A DNA stretch of 37,003 nucleotides from Variovorax sp. CAN15 (GTDB taxonomy: Bacteria > Pseudomonadota > Gammaproteobacteria > Burkholderiales > Burkholderiaceae_C): positions 8,260 through 45,262 of the forward strand of contig NZ_JASMRZ010000040.1 of the NCBI RefSeq assembly GCF_030462475.1. The letters are read 5' to 3'. Positions 1 to 8,307 of the stretch are shown piece by piece. Both the position numbers and the translations under genes were made by a program. The notes under the pieces are model-generated. The model made no database searches. It was not told where the DNA came from and was given only the letters and a program-made list of their open reading frames with translations. Numbering within the stretch: position 1 is the stretch's first letter; every line of letters starts with the position of its first letter.

Positions 1-841
1 CGCCCAGCTCCTGCGCGGCGGGCGTCAGCGCCCACTCGTAGAACTTCTTGGCGGCGTCGAGGTTGCGCGCGCCCTTGACGATGCTCATGGAGCCGATCTC
101 GGCGCCGGTGCCGTCGCTGGGCGTGATGGTCTCGACCGGGAAGCCCTGCATCTTCTCGCCCGGGCCGTCGTGCACGAAGCTGATCGACACGGCCGTCTCG
201 CCGCGCGCCACCGCCTTGATCGGGCCGGTGCCCGAGCGGGTGTACTGGCCGACGTTCCTGTGCAGCGCCTTCAGGTAGTCGAAAGCCTTGTCCTCGCCCA
301 TGAGCTGCACCAGCGTGGCGATCATGGTGTAGGCCGTGCCGCTGGAGGCCGGGTTGGCCACCTGGATGTCGCCCTTGTACTCGGGCTTGAGCAGGTCGGC
401 CCAGGTCTTGGGCACGGGCAGCTTCTTCTTGGCCAGCAGCTCGGGGTTGTAGCCGAAGCCCAGCGGGCCGGAGTAGATGCCGACGGTCTTGTAGCCCGAC
501 TGTTTGGCCTGCTGCTGCGCCCAGGGGTGCAACTGCGGCAGCGTGGGCGACTTGTATTCGAGGGTGAGCCCCTGTTCGGCCGCCTGCAGGTGCGGGTCGC
601 CGGTGCCGCCGAACCAGACGTCGGTCTTGGGGTTGTCCTTCTCCGCGATCAGCTGGGCCAGGGCCTCGCCCGAGCCCTTGAGCGCCATGTTGATGCGCAC
701 GCCGGTGGTGCGGGCATAGACCGTGGAGATCACGCTGCACCATTCGGCCTGCACCGAGCAGATCACGTTGACGGTCTGGGCCGAAGCCGCGGCCGACAGG
801 CCCAGCAGCGCCGCTGCGGCAAGAACCTTGTTCTTTTTCAT
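1..841 (-). CDS. ABC transporter periplasmic substrate-binding protein, Fe(III)/AfuA-like (3' end cut by window)
   Basis: The gene reads leftward and runs off the window, so about 280 N-terminal residues are visible. The start ATG at 841-839 follows a GGAGGA ribosome-binding site about 10 nt upstream. Residues 1-21 form a typical Sec signal peptide (basic MKKNK, an Ala/Leu-rich core, ASA|Q cleavage). The mature part starts TVNVICSVQAEWC and contains DVWFGGTGDPHLQAAEQG, followed by a GPLGFGYNPELL segment. These are typical of the extracellular solute-binding family that includes AfuA/FbpA-type iron(III) and some phosphonate or polyamine binding proteins. It would capture a ligand in the periplasm for an importer whose permease and ATPase genes presumably lie to the left of the window. 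The ligand cannot be told from sequence. It is transcribed divergently from zwf. Confidence 0.85.
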   Translation of the reverse strand, partial: MKKNKVLAAAALLGLSAAASAQTVNVICSVQAEWCSVISTVYARTTGVRINMALKGSGEALAQLIAEKDNPKTDVWFGGTGDPHLQAAEQGLTLEYKSPTLPQLHPWAQQQAKQSGYKTVGIYSGPLGFGYNPELLAKKKLPVPKTWADLLKPEYKGDIQVANPASSGTAYTMIATLVQLMGEDKAFDYLKALHRNVGQYTRSGTGPIKAVARGETAVSISFVHDGPGEKMQGFPVETITPSDGTGAEIGSMSIVKGARNLDAAKKFYEWALTPAAQELG

Positions 842-1033
842 CTGGTCTCTCTTCCTCCGAGCAATAAAAAAAAGGCCTCGCGGCCGTCAGGCAGCGTAGC
901 TTTAGTACAGGCCGGGCGAATCCGTACAAGTACCATCGTGGCTGGCGCAGTCGCTTTCTCGACCAGGGTGGCGACCAAGGCCGCGACCAGGGCAGCCTGG
1001 CCAGGCATTCAGACAAGGAAGGAAAGTTTTCTC

Positions 1034-2506
1034 ATGAGCTTCGATCTCGTTCTGTTCGGCGGTACTGGCGATCTCGCGTGGCGCAAGCTGATGCCCGCGC
1101 TGTTCCAGGCATTCCGCCACGGCAGCCTGCCACCCGACGGGCGCATCGTCGGTGTGGCGCGGGACGACCTGTCGGACGACCAGTACCGGGAACTGATCCA
1201 GTCGCGCTTCAGTGCCGTCGAAGGCGCCAAGCGGCCCTCGCCCGAGGAATTCAAGAAATTCGCCTCCATGCTGCACTACCTGCGCATGGACCTCTCCAAG
1301 CCCGACGACTACGCCCGTCTGGCCGGCCTGCTCAATCAGCGCGACGCCAAGACGGTTGTGATGTACGTGGCCACGGCCCCGGCGCTCTTCACCCAGGTGG
1401 TCGAGCAGATCGCGGCGGCGGGCCTGAACGGCCCGCGCACCCGCATCGTGCTGGAGAAGCCGCTGGGCCACGACCTGGCCTCCAACCGCGCCATCAACTC
1501 GGCCGTGGGCAAGGTGCTCGAGGAGAAGCAGGTCTTCCGCATCGACCACTACCTCGGCAAGCCCTCGGTGCAGAACCTGTTCGCGATGCGCTTCGGCAAT
1601 GCGCTGTTCGAGCCCATCTGGCGCCGCGAGCACATCGCCAACATCCAGATCACCATCGCCGAAGACCTTGGCGTGGAAAAGCGCGGCGCCTTCTACGACC
1701 AGACCGGCGCGCTGCGCGACATGGTGCAGAACCACGCGCTGCAGCTGCTGTGCGCCGTGGCCATGGAGCCGCCGATCAACGCGCACGCCGACGCCATCCG
1801 CGACGAGAAGCTCAAGGTGCTGCGCGCCCTGAAGCCCTGGACGCCCGAGAGCCTGGGCCTGCACGCGGTGCGCGGCCAGTACACGGCCGGCACGGCCTAC
1901 GGCGAGCGCGTGCCGGGCTACCGCGACGAGCCGGGCGTGAACCCCGACAGCCGCACCGAGACCTTCGTGGCGCTGCGCACCGAGATCGCCAATTGGCGCT
2001 GGGCCGGCGTACCCTTCTACATCCGCACCGGCAAGCGGCTGGCCTCGCGCGACGCACGCATCGAGGTCAACTTCAGGCCGACGCCGCACGCCATCTACCG
2101 CGCGCCGGCCGGCAACGTCAACAAGCTGGTGATCAACCTCCAGCCCAAGGACGGGCTGGAGCTGCACATGCTCGCGCAGGCCCAGGACAACCGCCAGCGC
2201 AGCAACGGCAACCAGAGCGCGGCCGCGCAACTCGCGCCCGTGCAGCTCGACCTGGACTTCGACAAGCGCTTCGGCGCAGAGCGCGTGGGCGCCTACGAGC
2301 GCCTGCTGCTCGACGTGATCGACGGCCGCCTCAACCTGTTCGTGCGCAGCGACGAGCAGGAAGAGGCATGGCGCTGGGTCGAGCCGCTGATCGACAACTG
2401 GGAATCGGACGGCGGCCCGCGCCCCTACGCGGCCGGCACCTGGGGGCCGAGCGCATCGAGCGCAATGATCGCGCGCGACGGTTTCTCGTGGGGCGAGGAG
2501 CAGTAA
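1034..2506 (+). CDS. zwf: Glucose-6-phosphate 1-dehydrogenase
   Basis: Oxidises glucose 6-phosphate to 6-phosphogluconolactone with NADP+ (or NAD+), feeding the oxidative pentose-phosphate and Entner-Doudoroff routes in the cytoplasm. The product is 490 aa, the usual length. The start ATG at 1034 is chosen because an AAGGAAGGAAA ribosome-binding site lies just upstream and the protein then begins directly with the dinucleotide-binding fold; the frame is open further upstream, but those codons do not look coding. Visible motifs: nucleotide-binding GGTGDLAWRKL (residues 9-19), EKPLGHDLAS (141-150), substrate-binding RIDHYLGK (169-176) and the QNHALQLL helix with the likely catalytic His234. After RIDHYLGK the sequence reads PSVQN, where the common form has Glu plus Thr/Met (for example KETVLN in E. 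coli). It converges on the dioxygenase gene with a 25-nt gap. No pgl or edd/eda gene is adjacent. Confidence 0.97.
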   Translation: MSFDLVLFGGTGDLAWRKLMPALFQAFRHGSLPPDGRIVGVARDDLSDDQYRELIQSRFSAVEGAKRPSPEEFKKFASMLHYLRMDLSKPDDYARLAGLLNQRDAKTVVMYVATAPALFTQVVEQIAAAGLNGPRTRIVLEKPLGHDLASNRAINSAVGKVLEEKQVFRIDHYLGKPSVQNLFAMRFGNALFEPIWRREHIANIQITIAEDLGVEKRGAFYDQTGALRDMVQNHALQLLCAVAMEPPINAHADAIRDEKLKVLRALKPWTPESLGLHAVRGQYTAGTAYGERVPGYRDEPGVNPDSRTETFVALRTEIANWRWAGVPFYIRTGKRLASRDARIEVNFRPTPHAIYRAPAGNVNKLVINLQPKDGLELHMLAQAQDNRQRSNGNQSAAAQLAPVQLDLDFDKRFGAERVGAYERLLLDVIDGRLNLFVRSDEQEEAWRWVEPLIDNWESDGGPRPYAAGTWGPSASSAMIARDGFSWGEEQ

Positions 2507-2531
2507 GCCCCCGCCCTTTTCTCCGGCCCGC

Positions 2532-3440
2532 TCAGCCGAACTGCAGGCAACGCATGCTGAGCGTGCCCGACTGGAACCCCTCGTAGACGGTCTTCGCGCG
2601 CTCGCCGCTGCCCGCCGCGCCCAGCGCGTAGAGGAAGGGGTAGTAGTGATCGGGCATCGCCACGGCGGTGGCCGCGCCCTCCAGCTTCGCGTAATCGACC
2701 AGCGCCCGGTCGTCACGGCCCGCCAGCGCCGACTTCACGGCATCGTCGAAGGACTGCGCCCATGGCCGGCTGGCGCTCGGGCCGTCCGGCGTTCCACGGT
2801 CGGTGGCGCGCAGGTTGTGCACCACGTTGCCGCTGCCCATCACCAGCACGCCCTTGTCGCGCAGCGCGGCCAGGTCGCGTCCCACCGCATAGTGGAATGC
2901 GGCCGACTTGTCGTAGTCGATGCTGAGCTGGAACACCGGGATGTCGGCCTTGGGATAGAGGTGCTTCAGCACCGTCCACGTGCCGTGGTCGAGGCCCCAC
3001 TGGTCGGTGGCGATCACCGGCGTCTGCTTCACCGCGTCGACGGCCTCGCGGGCCAGCGCCGGATGGCCCGGCGCGGGGTACTCGACGTCGAACAGCGCCT
3101 GCGGAAAGCCGCCGAAGTCGTGGATCGTCTTCGGCCGCTCCTGCACGCCGACGCCGGTGGCGCCCCGGCTGAGCCAGTGCGCCGACACGCTGAGGATCGC
3201 CGACGGCCGCGGCAGCTCCCTGCCCCACGCCGCCAGCCGGCGCGTGAAGGGGTTGTCGGCGATGGCGTTCATCGGTGAGCCGTGGCCGATGAAGATCACC
3301 GGCATGCGCCGCGCGGGCGAACCCGCGGCCTGCACGCTGCAGGCCAGCGAAGCCAGCACGGCGGTTGCGCCGAGCGCGGTGCCCATCAGGAAGCCGCGGC
3401 GGCCGAGGTCGGAGGTAGCGAGGGTCGTGGTCATGGGCAT
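2532..3440 (-). CDS. DODA-type extradiol ring-cleavage dioxygenase (YgiD-like) with Tat signal
   Basis: 302 aa from ATG at 3440 (MPMTTT); a second ATG lies two codons on. The fold is that of the class III extradiol dioxygenase / 4,5-DOPA dioxygenase family, related to E. coli YgiD, which opens catechol rings using a single metal ion. Candidate metal ligands are all present: His53 (GHGSPMNA), His88 (SVSAHW), His208 (SGNVVHN) and His265 (MPDHYYPF); GLDHGTW at 149-155 is also family-typical. Residues 11-38 (DLGRRGFLMG followed by a hydrophobic stretch) form a twin-arginine signal ending near VQA|A, implying export of a folded, metal-loaded enzyme to the periplasm, unlike cytosolic YgiD. No strong ribosome-binding site is visible. 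The gene lies 76 nt downstream of the ABC ATPase on the same strand and could be its read-through partner. The natural substrate is unknown. Confidence 0.9.
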   Translation of the reverse strand: MPMTTTLATSDLGRRGFLMGTALGATAVLASLACSVQAAGSPARRMPVIFIGHGSPMNAIADNPFTRRLAAWGRELPRPSAILSVSAHWLSRGATGVGVQERPKTIHDFGGFPQALFDVEYPAPGHPALAREAVDAVKQTPVIATDQWGLDHGTWTVLKHLYPKADIPVFQLSIDYDKSAAFHYAVGRDLAALRDKGVLVMGSGNVVHNLRATDRGTPDGPSASRPWAQSFDDAVKSALAGRDDRALVDYAKLEGAATAVAMPDHYYPFLYALGAAGSGERAKTVYEGFQSGTLSMRCLQFG

Positions 3441-3516
3441 CACCCGACTCTGCAGCGGATCGCGGCGCAAGGCCGTGCCTTTACGCACACTTTTCCGCAA
3501 GCCGAAGAAACGGCCG

Positions 3517-4536
3517 CTAGATGCGCCCCTCTTCCACCGCATGGCAAGCCACCTGCACGCCCCCGATGCTCGACAGCTTCGGCCGCTCCGACGAGCAGCG
3601 CGCGTTCGCATGCGGGCAGCGCGGATGAAAGGCGCAGCCCGCGGGCGGGTTCAGCGGGTTCGGCACCTCGCCTTGCACCGGGGTGCGGGCGCGGCCGGTC
3701 TGCTTCATCTGCGGGATGGCGTCCAGCAGCATGCGCGTGTACGGATGGCGCGGCGTCGAGAACAGGTCCCGCTTGTCCGCCACCTCGACCAGCCGGCCCA
3801 GGTACATCACGCCGACCTGGTCGGCCACGTGGCGCACCACGGCGAGGTTGTGCGAGATGAAGAGGTAGGTCAGGCCCTGCTCGCGCTGCAGGTCCTTCAT
3901 GATGTTGAGCACCTGTGCCTGCACGCTCACGTCGAGCGCGGAGGTGGGCTCGTCGCACACCAGGAACTCGGGTTGCGTGGCGAGTGCGCGCGCGATGGAA
4001 ATGCGCTGGCGCTGGCCGCCCGAGAACTGGTGCGGGTACTTGCTCATGTCCAGCGGCGAGAGGCCGACCGACTTCAGCAGCTCGCCCACGCGCGCGCGCA
4101 GCGCGGCCTTGTCGCTCAGGATGTCGTGCTCGCGCAGCGGCTCGCCGATGATGTCTTCCACGATCCAGCGCGGGTTGAGGCTCGCGTAGGGGTCCTGGAA
4201 GATCATCTGGATGCGGCGGCGCAGCTTGCGGCCTTCGGCGGTCTTGAAGGCGGCGTGCGCGTCCTGCCCGTCGAACTTCAGGCCGCCGCGCGTGGGCGCG
4301 TAGAGCCCCACCAGCAGGCGCGCCACGGTGCTCTTGCCACAGCCCGACTCGCCCACCAGTGCCAGCGTCTTGCCGCGCTCGATGGAGAAGCTCACGCCGT
4401 CCACCGCATGCAGCAGGACGCGCGGCTTGCGTTCGAGCACGCGGTTGAGCCAGGGCGCAGAGACGTCGAAGGTGCGCGCGAGGTCGTGGGCGACGACGAG
4501 CGGTTCGCCCGCCACGGTGCTTGCTGCGGCGCTCAT
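3517..4536 (-). CDS. Dipeptide/oligopeptide ABC transporter ATP-binding protein (DppF/OppF type)
   Basis: 339 aa, starting at ATG 4536, which overlaps the stop of the upstream ATPase gene as ATGA. It is a complete ABC ATPase: Walker A GESGCGKST (62-70), Q-loop FQDPYASLNP (113-122), signature FSGGQRQRISIARAL (171-185), Walker B FLVCDEPTSALD (191-202) and switch His229 (FISHN). The C-terminus carries the oligopeptide-transporter extension with clustered cysteines (CAFHPRCPHANARC). Long inserts after the first strand (FDVSAPWLNRVLERK) are usual for the DppF/OppF half. It would form a heterodimer with the neighbouring DppD-type ATPase on the inner face of the membrane and power import through the two permeases of this block. 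Substrate class is inferred from family and neighbours only. Confidence 0.95.
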   Translation of the reverse strand: MSAAASTVAGEPLVVAHDLARTFDVSAPWLNRVLERKPRVLLHAVDGVSFSIERGKTLALVGESGCGKSTVARLLVGLYAPTRGGLKFDGQDAHAAFKTAEGRKLRRRIQMIFQDPYASLNPRWIVEDIIGEPLREHDILSDKAALRARVGELLKSVGLSPLDMSKYPHQFSGGQRQRISIARALATQPEFLVCDEPTSALDVSVQAQVLNIMKDLQREQGLTYLFISHNLAVVRHVADQVGVMYLGRLVEVADKRDLFSTPRHPYTRMLLDAIPQMKQTGRARTPVQGEVPNPLNPPAGCAFHPRCPHANARCSSERPKLSSIGGVQVACHAVEEGRI

Positions 4537-5603
4537 CGCGTCACCTCCACGATGGTCTCCGCCGCCTCGGGCGTGGCGCGCTCGCCGGCCGCCATCGCGT
4601 CGTGGTGCTTCGCGGCGATCTCGGCCTGACCCGCATGCGGATCGGCCGCGTCGTGCAGCCAGCAAGCGGCGCGCGTGGCGCCGGCGTGCATGAGCTCGGG
4701 CCGTTCGACCAGGCAGCGCGCGAAGGTGCGCGGGCAGCGCGGGTTGTAGGCGCAGCCGGTGGGAATGGCATTGAGCCGCGGCATCGCGCCGTCGATCTGG
4801 TTGAGGCGCTCGCGATCGCTGGTCATGTCGGGAATCGAGGCCATCAGGCCCGAGGTGTAGGGGTGCGCGGGCTGGTGGATGACTTCGTGCACCGGGCCGA
4901 TCTCGGCGATGCGGCCCGCATACATCACGGCCACGCGGTCGCAGGTCTCGGCGATCACGCCCATGTCGTGCGTGATCAGCATCACCGCCGCGCCACGTTC
5001 CTTGCAGACCTGCTTGAGCAGCTGGATGATCTGCGCCTGGATCGACACGTCGAGCGCCGTGGTCGGCTCGTCGGCCACGATGAGCTTGGGCTCGGCCGCG
5101 AGCGCGAGCGCGATCACCACGCGCTGGCGCATGCCGCCGGAGAACTGGTGTGGGAAGTGGTCGATGCGCTGCTCGGCGGCCGGGATGCCGGTGTCCTGCA
5201 GCAGGCCGATGGCGCGCTTGCGTGCCTCGGACTCGGTCACCGGCAGGTGCGCGCGGATGGTTTCCACCAGCTGGCGGCCCACGGTGTAGAGCGGGTTCAG
5301 CGAGGTCAGCGGGTCCTGGAAGATCGCGCCGATCTTGCGGCCGCGAATGGGGCGCATCGCATCGAAGCCGAGGTTGTCGATGCGCTGGCCCTCCAGCAGT
5401 ATCTCGCCGCCGGCCACGCGGCCCGGCGGCTCGAGCAGGCCGATGATGGCCGCGCCGGTGAGCGACTTGCCGGCGCCCGATTCGCCCACCACGCCGAGGA
5501 TTTCACCGGGCGCGATGTCGAATGAAATGCGGTCCAGCGCGCGCAGCGTGCCGCGGCGATGGGGAAATTCGACGACGAGGTCTTTGACTTGCAACAGGCT
5601 CAT
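4533..5603 (-). CDS. Dipeptide/oligopeptide ABC transporter ATP-binding protein (DppD/OppD type)
   Basis: 356 aa. Starts MSLLQVKDLVVEF, 13 nt after the stop of the permease gene. Motifs: Walker A GESGAGKS (40-47), Q-loop FQDPLTSLNP (95-104), signature FSGGMRQRVVIALAL (154-168), Walker B LIVADEPTTALD (174-185), then LITHD. The C-terminal oligopeptide-transporter domain has CAYNPRCPRTFARC. Beyond it lies an Ala/His-rich tail of roughly 40 residues with no recognisable motif, longer than usual for DppD, so its exact end is not conserved. The last four bases overlap the next ATPase gene (ATGA), which points to coupled translation. It is the partner subunit of the DppF-type ATPase. Confidence 0.95.
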   Translation of the reverse strand: MSLLQVKDLVVEFPHRRGTLRALDRISFDIAPGEILGVVGESGAGKSLTGAAIIGLLEPPGRVAGGEILLEGQRIDNLGFDAMRPIRGRKIGAIFQDPLTSLNPLYTVGRQLVETIRAHLPVTESEARKRAIGLLQDTGIPAAEQRIDHFPHQFSGGMRQRVVIALALAAEPKLIVADEPTTALDVSIQAQIIQLLKQVCKERGAAVMLITHDMGVIAETCDRVAVMYAGRIAEIGPVHEVIHQPAHPYTSGLMASIPDMTSDRERLNQIDGAMPRLNAIPTGCAYNPRCPRTFARCLVERPELMHAGATRAACWLHDAADPHAGQAEIAAKHHDAMAAGERATPEAAETIVEVTR

Positions 5604-5616
5604 GGCGCTACCTCTC

Positions 5617-6528
5617 TCATCGCAGCCGGGGGTTCAGTGCGTCGCGCAGCCAGTCGCCCAGCAGGTTCACGCTGAGGGCGATGAGCACCAGCATCAGGCC
5701 CGGGAACACCGTGATCCACCATTCGCCCGAGAACAGGTACTGGTTGCCGATGCTGATGAGCGTGCCCAACGAAGGCGAGGTCGGCGGCACGCCCACGCCC
5801 AGGAAGGACAGCGTCGCCTCGGTGATGATCGCCGTCGCCACCTGGATCGTGGCCAGCACCATCACGGGCCCCATCACGTTGGGCAGCACGTGGCGCAGCA
5901 TGATGCGCAGCGGCGCCACGCCGGTGACGCGCGCGGCCTGCACGTATTCCTTGCTGCGCTCCACCAGCGTGGAGCCGCGCACCGTGCGCGCGTACTGCAC
6001 CCAGCCCGTCAGCGAGATGGAGATGATCAGCACGCCGAAGGCGAGCGACTCGTGCGCGCCGGGAAAGAGCGCGCGGCCGACGCCCGCGATGAGCAGCGCG
6101 ACCAGGATGGGCGGGAACGACAGCATCACGTCGCACACGCGCATGAGGAAGGAGTCGAGCCAGCCGCCGAAGAAGCCGGCGAGCAGCCCCAGCAACACGC
6201 CGACCGCCACCGACAGCACCACCGACACGAGGCCGACGATCAGCGAGATGCGGGCGCCGTAGATCACGGCCGAGAGGATGTCGCGGCCCTGGTCGTCGGT
6301 GCCCAGCAGGTATTTGGAAGAGCCGTCCGCGCTCCATGCGGGCGGCAGGCGCGCGTCACCGAGTTCGAGGGTGGCGAGGTCGAAGGGGTTGTGCGGAGAC
6401 ACCCATCCTGCGAACACCGCGCAGAACACGCAGACCAGCGCGATGAGCGCCGCCGCCATGGCCACGGGCGAGGTGCGGAAGCTGTAGCCGACATCGCTGT
6501 CGAGCCAACGGGCGAGTGTTTTTTTCAT
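5617..6528 (-). CDS. Dipeptide/oligopeptide ABC transporter permease (DppC type)
   Basis: 303 aa inner-membrane permease. The N-terminus (MKKTLARWLDSDVGYSFRTS) leads into a first membrane helix (about residues 23-45), followed by a periplasmic loop with LGTDDQGRDILSAVIYGARISL, the conserved DppC/OppC segment. Several further helices follow. The EAA loop that docks the ATPase is YVQAARVTGVAPLRIMLRHV, preceding LPNVMGPV. It pairs with the DppB-type permease encoded at 9578-10558, although the two genes are separated here by the amidohydrolase and binding-protein genes. It starts the second half of the block, just after a terminator and a C/G-rich repeat, so it may be transcribed at a lower level or from its own start. 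Confidence 0.94.
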   Translation of the reverse strand: MKKTLARWLDSDVGYSFRTSPVAMAAALIALVCVFCAVFAGWVSPHNPFDLATLELGDARLPPAWSADGSSKYLLGTDDQGRDILSAVIYGARISLIVGLVSVVLSVAVGVLLGLLAGFFGGWLDSFLMRVCDVMLSFPPILVALLIAGVGRALFPGAHESLAFGVLIISISLTGWVQYARTVRGSTLVERSKEYVQAARVTGVAPLRIMLRHVLPNVMGPVMVLATIQVATAIITEATLSFLGVGVPPTSPSLGTLISIGNQYLFSGEWWITVFPGLMLVLIALSVNLLGDWLRDALNPRLR

Positions 6529-6548
6529 CGCCGGGCCGCTCCAAGGTG

Positions 6549-6606
6549 AAAAGCGGCCGCCTCGGGGGGCAGCGGACCTTGCGCAGCAAGGCGAGCGTGG
6601 GGGTTA
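6549..6606. repeat. C/G-run intergenic repeat of a type common in Comamonadaceae
   Basis: Non-coding stretch between the binding-protein terminator and the permease gene. It contains a run of six Gs (6564-6569), a short hairpin CCTTGC-GCA-GCAAGG at 6577-6591, and then GGCGAGCGTGGGGG. From general knowledge, short intergenic elements with G-runs, GCAGCG and GCGAGCGTGGGGG are dispersed in Variovorax-type genomes, usually at operon ends or inside operons. Membership was not checked by search. Confidence 0.4.
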
Positions 6607-6622
6607 TTTTTCATCGTGAGGC

Positions 6623-6655
6623 AAAAAGGAATGGGCCCGCAAGAAGCGGGCCCAT
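6623..6655 (-). terminator. Intrinsic terminator after the binding-protein gene
   Basis: A perfect 10-bp inverted repeat, ATGGGCCCGC (6631-6640) and GCGGGCCCAT (6646-6655), encloses a 5-nt loop. Read on the minus strand the stem is followed by CCTTTTT (6623-6629). It lies 31 nt past the binding-protein stop codon and inside the presumed operon, so it probably sets a higher level of binding protein than of the downstream permease and ATPases. Confidence 0.85.
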
Positions 6656-6686
6656 GGTCAGGCCGCCGCGCGAGCGGCCCGCTGTC

Positions 6687-8276
6687 TTACGGCTTGATGC
6701 TCATCCACTTGAAGGGCATGTAGTTGTCGGCCATCTGCGTGAGCGACACCTTCTTGCTGACGCCCCAGGCCAGCGTCTGCTGGTGCAGCGGCAGGTGGCC
6801 GATGTCGCCGGAGTGGATGTCGAATGCCTCCTTGATCATCGCGTCGCGCTTGGGCTTGTCGGTTTCCGACTGGATCTTCTTCGTCAGCTCGTCGAGCTTC
6901 GGATTGCAGTAGGCGCCCAGGTTGAACTGGCCGGCACCGGTCTTGTCGTCGGGGCACGCCATCAGCGCGGTCAGCGCGTTGTGCGAGTCGTAGGTGGTCG
7001 GGGTCCAGCCCAGCATGTAGAAGCTGGTGTCGCGACGCAGCACCTTCGGGAAGTAGGTGCCCTTGGTCTCGGCCGCAAGGTTGATCTTGACTCCGATCTT
7101 CGCCAGGTTGGCGGCCACGCTCTGGCAGATCTGCCCGTCGTTCACGTAGCGGTCGTTCGGGCAGTTCATGGTGACTTCGAAGCCGTTCGGATAACCGGCT
7201 TCGGTCAGCAGCTTCTTGGCGGCCTCGACGTCGTAGGGCAGGCGCTTGTCCTGCTCGGCCGTCCAGCCGTTGATGCCGGGGCCGACCATCAGTGCGGTCG
7301 GGCGCGAAGCGCCGCGCATGACGGTCTTCTGGATGCCGACGATGTCGATGGCCTGGTAGAAGGCCTGGCGCACGCGCTTGTCCTTGAACGGGTTCTTGCC
7401 CTTCACGCTGGAGTAGAGCAGTTCGTCGCGCTTCTGGTCCATGCCCAGGAAGATGGTGCGCAGCTCGGGGCCGGCGATGACGCGGGCCGTGGGGCTGGCG
7501 TTGACACGCGCGATGTCCTGTACCGGCACGGGCTCCATCACGTCGACCTCGCCCGAGATCAGCGCGGCGACGCGCGTGGCGGGGTTGGCGATGGGCGTGA
7601 AGATGATCTCCTGCGCGTTCCCTTCGATCTTGCCCCAGTAGGTCGGGTTGCGCGTGAACACGGTGCGCACGTTGGGCTGGCGCTCGCGCACTCGGTACGG
7701 GCCGGTGCCGTTGGCCTTGAACGATGCCGTGTTCTCGATGCCCTTGCGGCGGTCCACGGGCGTGACGGCCTTGTTTTCCTCGCACCATTTCTTGCTCATG
7801 ATCATGAGCTGCGTGATCACGTCGGGCAGGATCGGGAACGGCCCCTTGGTCTCGATCTCGATCGTGTGCGAGTCGACCTTGCGCACTTCCTTGATGTCGG
7901 TGGTGTTCGACTTCATGTCCGAGCCTTCACCCGAGGCGCGCGCGAAGCTGAAGAGAACGTCGTCGGCCGTGAACGGCGTGCCGTCATGGAACTGCACGTT
8001 CTTGCGCAGCTCGAAACGCCACACCGTGGGCGAGGTCTGCTTCCAGCTGGTGGCCAGCAGCGGCGCGACGCTCAGGTCCTTGTTGCGCCCGACCAGCGTT
8101 TCATACACGTTGGCGGTGGTGCTCAGCTGCAGCGACTCGTTGAGCGAGTGCGGGTCCAGCGATAGCGCATCCCCCTGGTTCGCGATGCGGATGGTCTGCG
8201 CGCCGGCGACCATGCTGACGGCGCTCAGGGCGCACAAAACGGCGGCCGCAGCCACATTCTTCTTGGTGAAACTCAT
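6687..8276 (-). CDS. Peptide/nickel-type (family 5) ABC transporter substrate-binding protein
   Basis: 529 aa. ATG at 8276 is chosen because an AGGAG sequence lies 8-9 nt upstream and the protein then begins with a clear signal peptide (MSFTKKN, Ala/Val core, cleavage near VAGA|Q, residue 26). The mature protein has the family 5 hallmarks: IANQGDALSLDPHSLNES, VYETLVGRN, APLLATSW and VQFHDGTPFTADDVLFSF. Its length fits DppA/OppA-like proteins. It captures the ligand in the periplasm and hands it to the DppB/C-type permeases. The ligand could be a di- or oligopeptide, an acylated amino acid or another small amide; the adjacent amidohydrolase supports a substrate with an amide bond, but this is inference. 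Confidence 0.94.
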   Translation of the reverse strand: MSFTKKNVAAAAVLCALSAVSMVAGAQTIRIANQGDALSLDPHSLNESLQLSTTANVYETLVGRNKDLSVAPLLATSWKQTSPTVWRFELRKNVQFHDGTPFTADDVLFSFARASGEGSDMKSNTTDIKEVRKVDSHTIEIETKGPFPILPDVITQLMIMSKKWCEENKAVTPVDRRKGIENTASFKANGTGPYRVRERQPNVRTVFTRNPTYWGKIEGNAQEIIFTPIANPATRVAALISGEVDVMEPVPVQDIARVNASPTARVIAGPELRTIFLGMDQKRDELLYSSVKGKNPFKDKRVRQAFYQAIDIVGIQKTVMRGASRPTALMVGPGINGWTAEQDKRLPYDVEAAKKLLTEAGYPNGFEVTMNCPNDRYVNDGQICQSVAANLAKIGVKINLAAETKGTYFPKVLRRDTSFYMLGWTPTTYDSHNALTALMACPDDKTGAGQFNLGAYCNPKLDELTKKIQSETDKPKRDAMIKEAFDIHSGDIGHLPLHQQTLAWGVSKKVSLTQMADNYMPFKWMSIKP

Positions 8277-8307
8277 GGGAACACTCCTCGGGTTGGAATC
8301 GAACAAA

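Noticed and set aside
865..886. Run of As next to GGCC-TCGC-GGCC upstream of the first gene, as a possible attenuator
   Set aside because: The stem has only four base pairs. On the minus strand the T run lies in the leader just before the ribosome-binding site, but such a weak hairpin does not justify a terminator call.
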